NCBI RefSeq assembly: GCF_007896845.1
Contig: NZ_VOHS01000048.1
Coordinates: 1 to 45,342 of the forward strand
Direction: 5' to 3'
Length of the DNA stretch: 45,342 nt
DNA from: Chitinophaga pinensis
GTDB lineage: Bacteria > Bacteroidota > Bacteroidia > Chitinophagales > Chitinophagaceae
Part shown: positions 18,071 through 25,630 of the stretch, piece after piece
Layout of the letters: the number at the start of each line of letters is the position of its first letter
Numbering within the stretch: the stretch's first letter is position 1
Program-made: the position numbers and the translations under genes
Notes under the pieces: generated by a model
What the model was told of the DNA's origin: nothing
Seen by the model: only the letters and a program-made list of their open reading frames with translations
Database searches by the model: none

Positions 18071-19292
18071 TCTTCAGCAACTCCTGATGTTTGTTGTGCT
18101 CATCGAGGAGCAGTTGCCAGTTATCATTCGGGATATCTTCAGAGAAACTGATGGTTTCCCGGTAATCATTCTTGTCTATTTTCATCACCGTGATCTCTTT
18201 GCCGAGATATTGCTGGATAGCATCCAGTACCGGCTTTTCCTCTTCACTACAGAAAGAAACAGCCTGTCCTTTCTTCACACCTCTACCTGTACGTCCGACA
18301 CGGTGTACATAATTCTCCGGCACATCAGGCAGGTCATAATTCACTACATATTCCACATCCGGGATATCAATACCACGTGCATTCACATCGGTGGTAATCA
18401 GCAGTTTTATATCGCCCTTTTTAAACTCTTCCATCACCTGCAGACGGTTATCCTGTTCCTTTCCGCCGTGCATGGTCAGGGATTTAATCCCCACACGTTC
18501 CATTGCAGCAGCTACACGCTCTGCACGTACCTTTGTACGTACGAACACGAGTATCTTATTCTCCGGAAATTCTTTCACCAGTCTTTCCAGAAAGAAACGT
18601 TTGTCGTCCATTCCTACATAAGCCACTGCATGCTGTACATTCTTAGATACCGGATCCTGCGGAGAAATCTGGATCCTGATAGGGTTATTCACGACGGAAT
18701 AAGCGAGGTCTTTGATATCCTCATCTATCGTAGCTGAGAAGAACAGGGTCTGGTGTCTCCTTGGCAGGTGTTTCAACACGTCCCGGATGTCTCTGATAAA
18801 CCCAAGGTCCAGCATATGATCTGCCTCATCAAGGATCAGGATGCCGGTCTGACTCAGGTCAATAAAGCCCTGACTGATCAGGTCAAACATACGACCCGGC
18901 GTTGCAATCAGCACATCTACTCCCTGCGCCAGCTTCTTCAGCTGTGGCGCCTGATCTACGCCACCATGCAGTCCTAATATATTGAGTTTGGTATATTTCG
19001 CCAGTTTTTCAAACACTTCTGAGATCTGAACAGCCAGTTCTCTGGTTGGTACCATCACCACGCAACGTACCTCTCCCTTGGTCTTCCGGGGATGGTATTG
19101 TTGCAGCTTATGCAACACAGGAATGGCAAAAGCGGCTGTTTTACCCGTTCCTGTCTGTGCAATGGCCAATACGTCGTCACCCTTCAGAATGGAGGGGATT
19201 GCCTTAAATTGAATATCCGTAGGACGTTTAAAGCCTAATTCTTCTAAACTTCTCTTAATTTCCTCGGAAATACGGTACTGCTCAAACTTCAT
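18048..19292 (-). CDS. DEAD-box ATP-dependent RNA helicase (RhlE-like)
   Basis: This 414-residue RNA helicase has all core motifs in order: Q motif region (GFKRPTDIQFKAIP), motif I AQTGTGKT, Ia PTRELA, Ib ATPGR, II DEAD, III SAT, V TDVNARGIDIPD and VI HRVGRTGR. The C-terminal extension is short and ends in about nine consecutive lysines, a basic tail likely to bind RNA non-specifically. I chose the start at 19292 because MKFEQYRISEEIKRSLEELG is the usual family beginning and a TATCTTTG box ends only four bases upstream. Such helicases remodel structured RNA, mainly in ribosome assembly, cold adaptation or mRNA decay. The gene is monocistronic. Confidence 0.93.
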   Translation of the reverse strand: MKFEQYRISEEIKRSLEELGFKRPTDIQFKAIPSILKGDDVLAIAQTGTGKTAAFAIPVLHKLQQYHPRKTKGEVRCVVMVPTRELAVQISEVFEKLAKYTKLNILGLHGGVDQAPQLKKLAQGVDVLIATPGRMFDLISQGFIDLSQTGILILDEADHMLDLGFIRDIRDVLKHLPRRHQTLFFSATIDEDIKDLAYSVVNNPIRIQISPQDPVSKNVQHAVAYVGMDDKRFFLERLVKEFPENKILVFVRTKVRAERVAAAMERVGIKSLTMHGGKEQDNRLQVMEEFKKGDIKLLITTDVNARGIDIPDVEYVVNYDLPDVPENYVHRVGRTGRGVKKGQAVSFCSEEEKPVLDAIQQYLGKEITVMKIDKNDYRETISFSEDIPNDNWQLLLDEHNKHQELLKKKKKKKK

Positions 19293-19296
19293 GCGG

Positions 19297-19304
19297 CAAA
19301 GATA
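19297..19304 (-). promoter_or_regulatory. -7 box of the helicase promoter, next to the start codon
   Basis: The minus strand reads TATCTTTG, a perfect TAnnTTTG box, then CCGC and the helicase ATG. Transcription would begin at or very near the start codon, giving a leaderless or almost leaderless mRNA. No well-spaced -33 TTG is seen. Confidence 0.5.
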
Positions 19305-19382
19305 GGCTAAAGCTGACAATGCTGCGGCGTACTGGCGCACTAATTGTTAATAAGCTACCTTTAAAGACAATTCAGCTCCCCC

Positions 19383-20051
19383 ATGAGAAACAACATTTTC
19401 GTCAAATTGCATCCCATTCATCGCGTACTGATCAGTGCCGGTCTGGCCGGAGCCGTATTTCTGCTTACACAGGCGGCACCTCTGACACCCCTTATCCGGG
19501 TGGTGTTGCTGTGGGACGTCTTTGCGCTGGTCTACAATATCACCTGCTGGGTGGTTATTTTCAGCCGTTCCGTAGAAGAAATACGCAAATATGCGCGTAC
19601 GGAGGATGGCAGTCGCATTTTCGTATTCATCGTCATTTTACTGGCCTGTTTTGCCAGCATGCTGATGGTATTATTACTGATGTTATCTGATGAAGCGCAG
19701 GAGACAGGGAAAATATTATATGTGGCAGTAGCCGTTGCCGGCATATTACTGTCATGGGCAATGGTGCATACGATGTTCACTTTCCACTATGCACATATCT
19801 ATTATGACGATGATGAAAATGATGCAAAGAAACATGCGGGGGGATTGGAATTCACAAAAGAGCAGCATCCGGACTACCTCGATTTTGCCTATTTCTCTTT
19901 TGTAATAGGGATGACATTTCAGGTATCGGATGTAGAGATCAGCGCACGGAAACTACGCCGTATAGGGTTGTTGCATGGTTTAATTTCCTTTTTGCTGAAT
20001 ACGTTTATAGTAGCGATGACTATCAATATCATAGCAGGACTAAAAAACTAA
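19383..20051 (+). CDS. DUF1345 integral membrane protein
   Basis: This 222-residue inner-membrane protein has about five hydrophobic segments (ISAGLAGAVFLLTQA, VVLLWDVFALVYNITCWVVI, FIVILLACFASMLMVLLLML, VAVAVAGILLSWAMVHTMFT, ISFLLNTFIVAMTINIIAGL). The family-specific stretch before the last helix (DYLDFAYFSFVIGMTFQVSDVEI) is characteristic of DUF1345, as is the HTMFTFHYAH motif. The function of the family is unknown. Upstream, TACCTTTA near 19358 could be a -7 box. The stop overlaps that of the convergent gene at 20048 by four bases. Confidence 0.85.
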   Translation: MRNNIFVKLHPIHRVLISAGLAGAVFLLTQAAPLTPLIRVVLLWDVFALVYNITCWVVIFSRSVEEIRKYARTEDGSRIFVFIVILLACFASMLMVLLLMLSDEAQETGKILYVAVAVAGILLSWAMVHTMFTFHYAHIYYDDDENDAKKHAGGLEFTKEQHPDYLDFAYFSFVIGMTFQVSDVEISARKLRRIGLLHGLISFLLNTFIVAMTINIIAGLKN

Positions 20052-20413
20052 GGCTGGTGGCGGAGACATCTGCCCTCCAGCCATGCCAGTCCGCCGACAA
20101 CCACTACCTGCAACACTAAAAAAGCCACACCGAAGGCCGAAGCGCCCTTATAATACATGATTAACAACACAAGGCTGACCAGTGTCCATACCCAATTGGC
20201 ATAGATCAGGATCCTGAGTAAAGGAATAACAGGCTCTCTTTGAAAAGCGAGCACACACGCGACCATTGCATAGGCCAGCGTTACAATGGCAATGATGATA
20301 ATCAGATCGGCAGGCAGACCTAAAAAGCCGGATAACCAGCTGTTGAATAGCAGACCAGCAATTGCTGTTGCGCCACCCAGTATAAAGTCTGCCCGGAGTA
20401 TGGTCCTTAACAT
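20048..20413 (-). CDS. Four-helix membrane protein, unknown
   Basis: This 121-residue protein is almost entirely hydrophobic, with four predicted membrane helices (FILGGATAIAGLLFNSWL, LIIIIAIVTLAYAMVACVLA, RILIYANWVWTLVSLVLLIM, GVAFLVLQVVVVGGLAWLEG). I do not recognise the family. It follows the HTTM gene by 27 bp on the same strand, so it is probably the last gene of that operon. The stop overlaps the convergent DUF1345 gene. Confidence 0.7.
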   Translation of the reverse strand: MLRTILRADFILGGATAIAGLLFNSWLSGFLGLPADLIIIIAIVTLAYAMVACVLAFQREPVIPLLRILIYANWVWTLVSLVLLIMYYKGASAFGVAFLVLQVVVVGGLAWLEGRCLRHQP

Positions 20414-20440
20414 GGGCAGTTCTCCTTCTATCCGAATATA

Positions 20441-21400
20441 CTACATCTCAAACTCATGCGAAAATGCGTGTGTAGCCAGTATACCTGCCCGCTGCAGTTT
20501 TTTCCGCTCTCGTAATGGCTGGACCAGCGAGTAATAAGCCTGTTTCAGATAAGGCCATCCAAAGGCGGCGGTATTGAAAATGATCATGATTGCAGAGAAT
20601 AATTGCAGTCCCATAAAGATGGCAATACTGGTATGCAAGAGCACAATCGCCACATAGCCATAGGGACGGCTGCGGCGCCACCAGATAAAGAAAGGATAGC
20701 CCGTTTCCAGCAGCAGTGTGCTCCAGCACAATAATTTTGCAAACAAAGGATAGTTAGCCATCCAACGCATATCAAAACGCGCAAATTGTCCCTGCATAAG
20801 GGTTTGCCAGATAGCCTCTCCATTCCACCACTGAATACCCATTGCTTTTTCTGCGCCGGATGCTATATACACTACACACAGATGTATCTGCAATACCCGT
20901 AATGACAAGGTATTCCATTCACTTTCCACCGGTTTGGTATTCAGCGATAGTTTATCCCACGCAAAGACTTCTCCTACCGGCATAATGATGCAATAAAACA
21001 GGGCAATGTGCATAAATGTCTCTACCCCATACGCACCCATAAAACCGGTATTAATAAAAGTAAACTGGATGGCCCATGCAATAAATGCTGCATAGCGGGT
21101 GAATTTTCCGATCAGCAGGGCGCCGAGACTGCACAGGTAAAGTCCCATCAGTACATAGACCAATGTTGTGGCACTCGTGCCGGTGAACGCAGCAAGTGGT
21201 TTTAACCATGATAACTGTGGCATATAAGGGTCAACAATACCACTGCTTACGGACCATGGGATCAGTCCATCAGGGCCATATAACAGTGCAACACTGCCTA
21301 TCAGCCAGCCGCCCTGTACAAGGCCTAACAACGCAATCGCAATCCTGAAAAAGGCCAGTGGTTCACCGGTAGAAGGAGCGAGAAAGAAACGTTTTATCAT
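20441..21400 (-). CDS. HTTM-domain membrane protein (gamma-carboxylase-like)
   Basis: This 319-residue polytopic protein of the HTTM family is related to the membrane part of vitamin K-dependent gamma-glutamyl carboxylase. Diagnostic features are the N-terminal GEPLAFFRIAIALLGLVQ, the FINTGFMGAYGVETFMHIAL segment, VVYIASGAEKAMGIQWWNGEA, which matches the conserved Y-ASG-K-G--W--G pattern, and ETGYPFFIWWRR. At least seven membrane helices are visible. Bacterial HTTM proteins have unknown substrates. It sits 11 bp after the small exported protein at 21412, itself downstream of a lipoprotein gene, so the group forms an envelope operon. Confidence 0.88.
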   Translation of the reverse strand: MIKRFFLAPSTGEPLAFFRIAIALLGLVQGGWLIGSVALLYGPDGLIPWSVSSGIVDPYMPQLSWLKPLAAFTGTSATTLVYVLMGLYLCSLGALLIGKFTRYAAFIAWAIQFTFINTGFMGAYGVETFMHIALFYCIIMPVGEVFAWDKLSLNTKPVESEWNTLSLRVLQIHLCVVYIASGAEKAMGIQWWNGEAIWQTLMQGQFARFDMRWMANYPLFAKLLCWSTLLLETGYPFFIWWRRSRPYGYVAIVLLHTSIAIFMGLQLFSAIMIIFNTAAFGWPYLKQAYYSLVQPLRERKKLQRAGILATHAFSHEFEM

Positions 21401-21411
21401 AACGGAAGGTT

Positions 21412-21900
21412 TTATCGGGTTACTCTAAAGTCTTTTACCAGGAAGGGTTCCCATTTCGGCTGACTGCCTGCACGGAATGCCGCCATGGCCGGCACACGTT
21501 TGTCAATAACGGTTACACGTACCAGATTACTATTCGGGTGCTGGCGTAACATATACGCCGCACAACTTTTTGCCAGCAGGGATTGCGCTTCTTCAATACC
21601 AAAGAAATTGTAGATGGTCTGAATACGGCGGTTACATTCGGTATTAGGACCTTCCAGTCTGGTCACTTCCTGATGACTCCCGTCACCAAGGGTATATACC
21701 ACTGCAATTTCATTCCCTATATGTGGTGCAAAGAAGCTGAAAATATTACCACTGCCGGTGAAGTCACCGTAAGCAGTAATCTTTTTCAGCAACCATGATT
21801 TATGACTGGTCCACTCTTCCAGATGTGCTGCATGCAATGCTACCACGGAGAGATGGAAACAGGCCGCAAAAAGCCAGAAGGTTTGTTTAGTTGTAAGCAT
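21412..21900 (-). CDS. Small exported protein partnering the HTTM gene
   Basis: This 162-residue protein has an N-terminal hydrophobic segment (TFWLFAACFHLSVVALHAAH) that could be a signal peptide or a membrane anchor. The rest is soluble with two cysteines (TECNRR and KSCAAYM). I do not recognise a domain. Its position 11 bp upstream of the HTTM gene suggests a periplasmic or membrane-bound partner. Confidence 0.65.
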   Translation of the reverse strand: MLTTKQTFWLFAACFHLSVVALHAAHLEEWTSHKSWLLKKITAYGDFTGSGNIFSFFAPHIGNEIAVVYTLGDGSHQEVTRLEGPNTECNRRIQTIYNFFGIEEAQSLLAKSCAAYMLRQHPNSNLVRVTVIDKRVPAMAAFRAGSQPKWEPFLVKDFRVTR

Positions 21901-21925
21901 AAGAAAGAGATTGAGAACATCAGGA

Positions 21926-22052
21926 ATTAAGAATTAAAAATTAAGAACTGGCTCCATCCTTTCTCACAACAGTCGGATATCAACTCATATCCGGTTATTT
22001 GTTGAGGGAACGGATATTCAGAGATACAATGCTTAATTTTTAATTCTTAATG
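21926..22052. repeat. Perfect 20-bp inverted repeat bracketing an intergenic hairpin
   Basis: ATTAAGAATTAAAAATTAAG at 21926-21945 is repeated as its exact reverse complement at 22033-22052, 87 bp apart. Inside lies a smaller hairpin, CGGATAT paired with ATATCCG, at 21974-21993. The structure fills the gap between the lipoprotein gene and the next gene of the same strand and could be a small non-autonomous element or a transcript-folding site. Confidence 0.7.
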
Positions 22053-22062
22053 CTCAATTATT

Positions 22063-22896
22063 TTAAAAACCAATCACCGCACCACCTGCTACTTCTTCAA
22101 TAGCGAGTTTGTCAAACCTTGCATCCAATCTTGCAAACTTGCTACGGATATCTCTTAAGATTTCAGGATCGAAACAACCGATCAGGTTGGGGAACCTTTT
22201 TCTCAGGATATCTTCCCATTTCAGGCCATTGTAAACAGTTACACGGGCGCCGGCAGGGAATTGGGTGATATCTGCTGTACCATAGAAACCACGGGTGAAG
22301 TAAGGATACGCACCTGCAGGAACGGATAAACGGAATTTAGAGAGTGAAGCTGTACCGATCACTTTCTGATCTACCACATCGGGCTGTAAACGGGCACCGG
22401 CTGTCAGGAAGGTTTTGGTAGCCAGCAACTGTTGTCCTTTACCTACTTCATATATACCCAGATCAAAGAGCTGTTTAGGATCTACCTTCTGCGCCAGTGC
22501 ACCAACTCGTTTGGCGATGTCTTCAAAAGGGATCATGGTAGGACAGGTCTTGATCCATATCTTCCTGAACGGAATCTTTTCATAGCCGATTTTGGCCAGT
22601 TCCGGGAATGGCGGACGGCCACCTGGTCCGAAATACTGTGTTTCGTCAGATAAAGTACCGTAAGTTGCTTTGGTGATGTAATTGTTTGCGGGTAAACCGT
22701 TCCAGGTTAACAGGTAGGTTTCCGGAGAAAGATCTTTCAGGATAGCGTCCAGTTCATCAGTACCAGCCGTCCTGCCGCCGGCATTGGTCGTGGAATTCTC
22801 AGATGACTGTGGGTTTGCCTGCTGTTCTTTTTTGCAGGAGAATAAGGACAGAGTAGCCAACGCAGCTACGCCTGCGAACAATAGATGTTTGCGCAT
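22063..22896 (-). CDS. Lipoprotein upstream of the HTTM operon
   Basis: This 277-residue lipoprotein begins MRKHLLFAGVAALATLSLFS with the lipobox cysteine directly after, followed by KKEQQ and a low-complexity asparagine/serine linker to about residue 45. The mature part is soluble, with two further cysteines (KTCPTMIPFEDIAKRV and IGCFDPEIL) and no domain that I recognise. It is the first gene of the minus-strand group leading to the HTTM protein, though 162 bp with a hairpin separate it from the next gene, so co-transcription is uncertain. Confidence 0.7.
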   Translation of the reverse strand: MRKHLLFAGVAALATLSLFSCKKEQQANPQSSENSTTNAGGRTAGTDELDAILKDLSPETYLLTWNGLPANNYITKATYGTLSDETQYFGPGGRPPFPELAKIGYEKIPFRKIWIKTCPTMIPFEDIAKRVGALAQKVDPKQLFDLGIYEVGKGQQLLATKTFLTAGARLQPDVVDQKVIGTASLSKFRLSVPAGAYPYFTRGFYGTADITQFPAGARVTVYNGLKWEDILRKRFPNLIGCFDPEILRDIRSKFARLDARFDKLAIEEVAGGAVIGF

Positions 22897-23015
22897 TTTT
22901 TTGGGGTTTGTGGTTAATAATGAAATTGATGACCCAAAATTCCATTAATTAACCTTTCCCATCAAGTGCAAAAACACCTGTTTTATTACGTATAAATACG
23001 CAAACAACAGAAAAT

Positions 23016-23050
23016 CAACGGATGAGTTGCTACTGACAGCTCATCCGTTG
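23016..23050 (-). terminator. Hairpin terminator after the small exported proteins
   Basis: An 11-bp perfect stem (CAACGGATGAG paired with CTCATCCGTTG, 13-base loop) lies 26 bp after the stop of the gene at 23077. On the minus strand it is followed by ATTTTCTGTTGTTT. Confidence 0.6.
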
Positions 23051-23076
23051 TTCAATTTCTTTCAATCGTGCTTATC

Positions 23077-23340
23077 CTATCTCAGGAACAGGATACGGCC
23101 GGATTCACTCTCTTTGTAAGTACCGCTTACACTGTCAAACGTATACGTACAGATTGTGAAATGTGCCCATTCGCAGATGTAATCATAGTCTCTGATACCA
23201 GCTTCATAAAACTGGCCATTGCTGGATCTGAAATATTTGGTTTCAGCTTTCGCAGCTTTTGTCTGCATGTTAGTCGCTACAGCAGTGCCAGCAGCAAGAA
23301 TAACGGCTACCGCCATTAATGAGAATCTTAACTTTTTCAT
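23077..23340 (-). CDS. Small exported protein, tandem paralogue B
   Basis: This 87-residue protein has an N-terminal signal peptide (MKKLRFSLMAVAVILAAGTA). The mature part shares with the gene at 23391 the layout YDYICEW, seven residues between two cysteines, CTYTFDS, GTYK and a final G-x-I-x-FLR. It resembles small secreted Bacteroidota proteins of the DUF6520 kind, function unknown. The paired cysteines could form one disulfide in the periplasm. The two genes are 50 bp apart and probably arose by duplication. Confidence 0.75.
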   Translation of the reverse strand: MKKLRFSLMAVAVILAAGTAVATNMQTKAAKAETKYFRSSNGQFYEAGIRDYDYICEWAHFTICTYTFDSVSGTYKESESGRILFLR

Positions 23341-23390
23341 TATAGGTTTGATTTTGCAGGTGATGGGGCTAACAAGAGGAGGAATATATT

Positions 23391-23657
23391 TTATCTCAGG
23401 AACGAGATCTTACCGTACTTACTTCTTTTGTACGTACCAGTAGCACTGTCAAATACATATGTACAGGTACCGAATTGTGACCATTCGCATACATAGTCAT
23501 ATCCTTCTACACCAGCAACAGCATAACCGCTGCCATTCCAGTAATATTGAGTTGCCTCGCGAAGCGGATTTGTTTTTACAGTGGTTGCTAATGCCGAACC
23601 GGCGCCAAGAATTACAGCCAGTGCTAAAAATGAGAATCTAACTTTTCTAAGTTTCAT
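23391..23657 (-). CDS. Small exported protein, tandem paralogue A
   Basis: This 88-residue protein starts at the ATG at 23657 (MKLRKVRFSFLALAVILGAG), preferred over an upstream alternative because the signal peptide then begins normally. The mature part carries EGYDYVCEW, then QFGTCTYVFDSATGTYK and KISFLR at the end, matching the gene at 23077 position by position including the two cysteines. It is probably co-transcribed with that gene. Function unknown. Confidence 0.75.
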   Translation of the reverse strand: MKLRKVRFSFLALAVILGAGSALATTVKTNPLREATQYYWNGSGYAVAGVEGYDYVCEWSQFGTCTYVFDSATGTYKRSKYGKISFLR

Positions 23658-23769
23658 GGGTTTACATTTTGTGGGTGATGAGGTTAACAAGAATAAAACA
23701 GGGTACCGAAATTTTCATGGATGATAAAAGGCCGTCTTTCCTTCATTGGTGCAACGAAGATATAATAAC

Positions 23770-23824
23770 CTGCTGCATCCCGACAGCAGTTGTGAAATTG
23801 ATATTATAATATTCCTTATCTTTG
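23770..23824 (+). promoter_or_regulatory. Promoter and candidate operator of the NAD/ADP-ribose operon
   Basis: A -7 box TATCTTTG lies at 23817-23824, and the regulator ATG is 26 bp further on. Just upstream is a perfect 12-bp palindrome, ATATTATAATAT, at 23801-23812, between the -7 box and a TTG at 23798-23800. CTGCTG and CAGCAG form a short inverted repeat at 23770-23789. The palindrome is well placed for a dimeric winged-helix repressor such as the regulator encoded next; that function is inference. Confidence 0.55.
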
Positions 23825-23849
23825 CGTCAGAATAACACAAAGCTTGAAC

Positions 23850-24527
23850 ATGAAAGCCTTTCACAGTTATCAGAACCCCTCCCTCGCAGTGGACCTGGTC
23901 GTATTCGGTTATAGCAAACAACAGCTTGCCGTCTTGTTGCTCAACAGGAAAGAAGAACCGTTTAAAGACTGTTGGGTACTGCCCGGGGCCTTCCTGCAAA
24001 TGGAAGAACGCTTCCGTGATACCTGTTCGAGGGTATTGAAAACCAAGCTGGGAATGGACGATGTTTATATGGAACAGCTGTATTCCTTTGATGAACCGGA
24101 ACGCGACCCGCGTGGACGCGCCATTGCTGTAGCCTATTATGCGCTGGTGAACCCTGCCCGTGTAGCTATTTCAGCCGGTAATATGGCCAATGACGTGGCC
24201 TGGTTCAATATCAAGGAACTACCCAAACTGGGCTTTGATCATCATGCCATCTTTGAGATTGCCCTGCAAAGGCTCCGCTCAAAGATTGCCTATTTCCCGG
24301 TAGGTTTTGAGCTGCTGGATGAATTGTTTACCATGCCTGAGTTGCATGAGCTATACGAATGCATTCTGGACACCACGATCGACCGCCGCAATTTCAGACG
24401 GAAAATACTGGACTCAGCATACATCATTAACACCGGGAATAAACGGGAAGGGGCACAAAACAGACACCCCGATTTGTATAAATTCAATAAGAAGCTGAAA
24501 AAGAACAGCTTCCAGATAAATGTATAA
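23850..24527 (+). CDS. NrtR/AraR-type regulator: inactive Nudix domain plus winged helix
   Basis: This 225-residue protein has a Nudix fold (about residues 10-145) followed by a C-terminal winged-helix region (ELLDELFTMPELHELYECIL, then TIDRRNFRRKIL). That is the layout of NrtR regulators of NAD metabolism and AraR regulators of sugar use in Bacteroidota. The Nudix box retains its first glycine and glutamate (GAFLQMEE) but the catalytic REUxEE part reads RVLKTK, so hydrolysis is probably lost and the domain senses a ligand instead. NrtR binds ADP-ribose or related NAD derivatives. The genes downstream all concern NAD or ADP-ribose, so that ligand class is favoured over arabinose. The ATG at 23850 is preferred to a TTG six bases upstream. 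Confidence 0.82.
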   Translation: MKAFHSYQNPSLAVDLVVFGYSKQQLAVLLLNRKEEPFKDCWVLPGAFLQMEERFRDTCSRVLKTKLGMDDVYMEQLYSFDEPERDPRGRAIAVAYYALVNPARVAISAGNMANDVAWFNIKELPKLGFDHHAIFEIALQRLRSKIAYFPVGFELLDELFTMPELHELYECILDTTIDRRNFRRKILDSAYIINTGNKREGAQNRHPDLYKFNKKLKKNSFQINV

Positions 24528-24532
24528 CACCG

Positions 24533-25081
24533 ATGAAATACACTAACGATTGGTTAATCCGCAAATACAAGACGAAAGAAAAATTAAACTTCACCTTCTT
24601 CTGGGGACACAAAGGTGAACCCGGTAACGTCACTAAAAGCTGCTTCAGTCAATGGTGGCCTGCTGCTTTTACAGATGGTACACATACCTATGCGACCGCT
24701 GAACACTGGATGATGGCAGGTAAAGCCCGCCTGTTCAAAGCCCCTGCTACCGAACAGGAAATACTGCAGACATCAGACCCCGCCACTGCCAAAAAACCAG
24801 GCAGAAAAGTGGCCAACTTTGATACCGCAGTATGGGACGCTGAGAAATTTACCCTTGTCGTACAGGGCAACCTCCTGAAATTTTCTCAATACCCTAAAAT
24901 GCAGGAATTCCTGCTCAACACAGGCGACAGCATCATCGTAGAAGCCAGCCCCCTCGACAGAATATGGGGTATCGGTATGGGCGCTAATCATGAACACGCA
25001 GCCAACCCCTTGCTATGGAAAGGTCAGAACCTCCTCGGCTACGCCCTCATGGAGGTCAGAGACCAGTTAAAACAACAATGA
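24533..25081 (+). CDS. NADAR family protein (ADP-ribose-modified guanine hydrolase-like)
   Basis: This 182-residue protein has the NADAR (YbiA-like) fold. Hallmarks are FFWGHKG near residue 23, CFSQWWPAAF, the catalytic-region YATAEHWMMAGKARLF (residues about 60-75), VWDAEKFTLVVQGNLLKFSQ and the C-terminal NPLLWKGQNLLGYALMEVR. Members hydrolyse N-glycosidic bonds of ADP-ribose-related compounds; some have been shown to remove ADP-ribose from guanine in DNA, and plant and bacterial YbiA-type members act on riboflavin precursors. The glutamate in AEH is the expected active-site residue. It follows the regulator by five bases and precedes kptA by one base, so it is translated from the same mRNA. 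Confidence 0.85.
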   Translation: MKYTNDWLIRKYKTKEKLNFTFFWGHKGEPGNVTKSCFSQWWPAAFTDGTHTYATAEHWMMAGKARLFKAPATEQEILQTSDPATAKKPGRKVANFDTAVWDAEKFTLVVQGNLLKFSQYPKMQEFLLNTGDSIIVEASPLDRIWGIGMGANHEHAANPLLWKGQNLLGYALMEVRDQLKQQ

Positions 25082-25082
25082 G

Positions 25083-25625
25083 ATGAACGAAAAACAAACA
25101 AAAAGCATCAGTAAGTTTATGAGTCTGGTGCTCAGACATCAACCTGAAACCATCGGAATCACACTGGATGAAAATGGATGGACAGATGTACAGGAACTGT
25201 TAACCCGGATGAGTCAAAACAGACACCCCATCACATTCAATCAGCTGCAGGAAGTAGTTGAAACCAATGATAAAAAACGGTTCGCTTTCAATGAAGACGG
25301 TACTAAAATACGCGCCAGTCAGGGCCATTCAGTAGAAGTGTCTCTCGGGCTTGATCCTGTAACACCTCCTGAATACCTGTATCACGGTACAGTTGCCAGA
25401 TTTCTGGATAGTATTAAACGGGAAGGACTACAGAAAATGAGCCGTCAGCACCTGCATCTCAGTAAAGACAGGGAAACCGCTGTCAATGTTGGCAGCCGCA
25501 GAGGCGCTCCATACATACTGACCATCAGAACTGGTCAGATGCACAAAGACGGCTTCCTGTTTTACCTGTCAGACAATGGCGTGTGGCTGACTGACCACGT
25601 ACCGCCGGCTTACATTGAAATTTAA
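25083..25625 (+). CDS. kptA: RNA 2'-phosphotransferase Tpt1/KptA
   Basis: This 180-residue enzyme transfers an internal RNA 2'-phosphate to NAD+, releasing nicotinamide and ADP-ribose 1'',2''-cyclic phosphate. The N-terminal winged lobe begins with SKFMSLVLRHQPE, including the conserved arginine-histidine of the active site, and GITLDENGWTDVQELL. The ADP-ribosyltransferase-like lobe has LYHGT near residue 98, the KMSRQHLHLS segment and RRGAPYILTI, supplying the remaining catalytic histidine/arginine residues. Length is normal. Most bacteria lack the tRNA splicing that needs this enzyme, so its bacterial role is unsettled; repair of damaged RNA or ADP-ribosylation of nucleic acid ends has been proposed. 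Here it sits between two ADP-ribose hydrolases. Confidence 0.93.
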   Translation: MNEKQTKSISKFMSLVLRHQPETIGITLDENGWTDVQELLTRMSQNRHPITFNQLQEVVETNDKKRFAFNEDGTKIRASQGHSVEVSLGLDPVTPPEYLYHGTVARFLDSIKREGLQKMSRQHLHLSKDRETAVNVGSRRGAPYILTIRTGQMHKDGFLFYLSDNGVWLTDHVPPAYIEI

Positions 25626-25630
25626 CCTTT

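Noticed and set aside
18087..18737. 216-codon plus-strand frame opposite the helicase
   Set aside because: It mirrors the conserved helicase motifs on the other strand; its histidine/isoleucine-rich content is typical of an antisense shadow.
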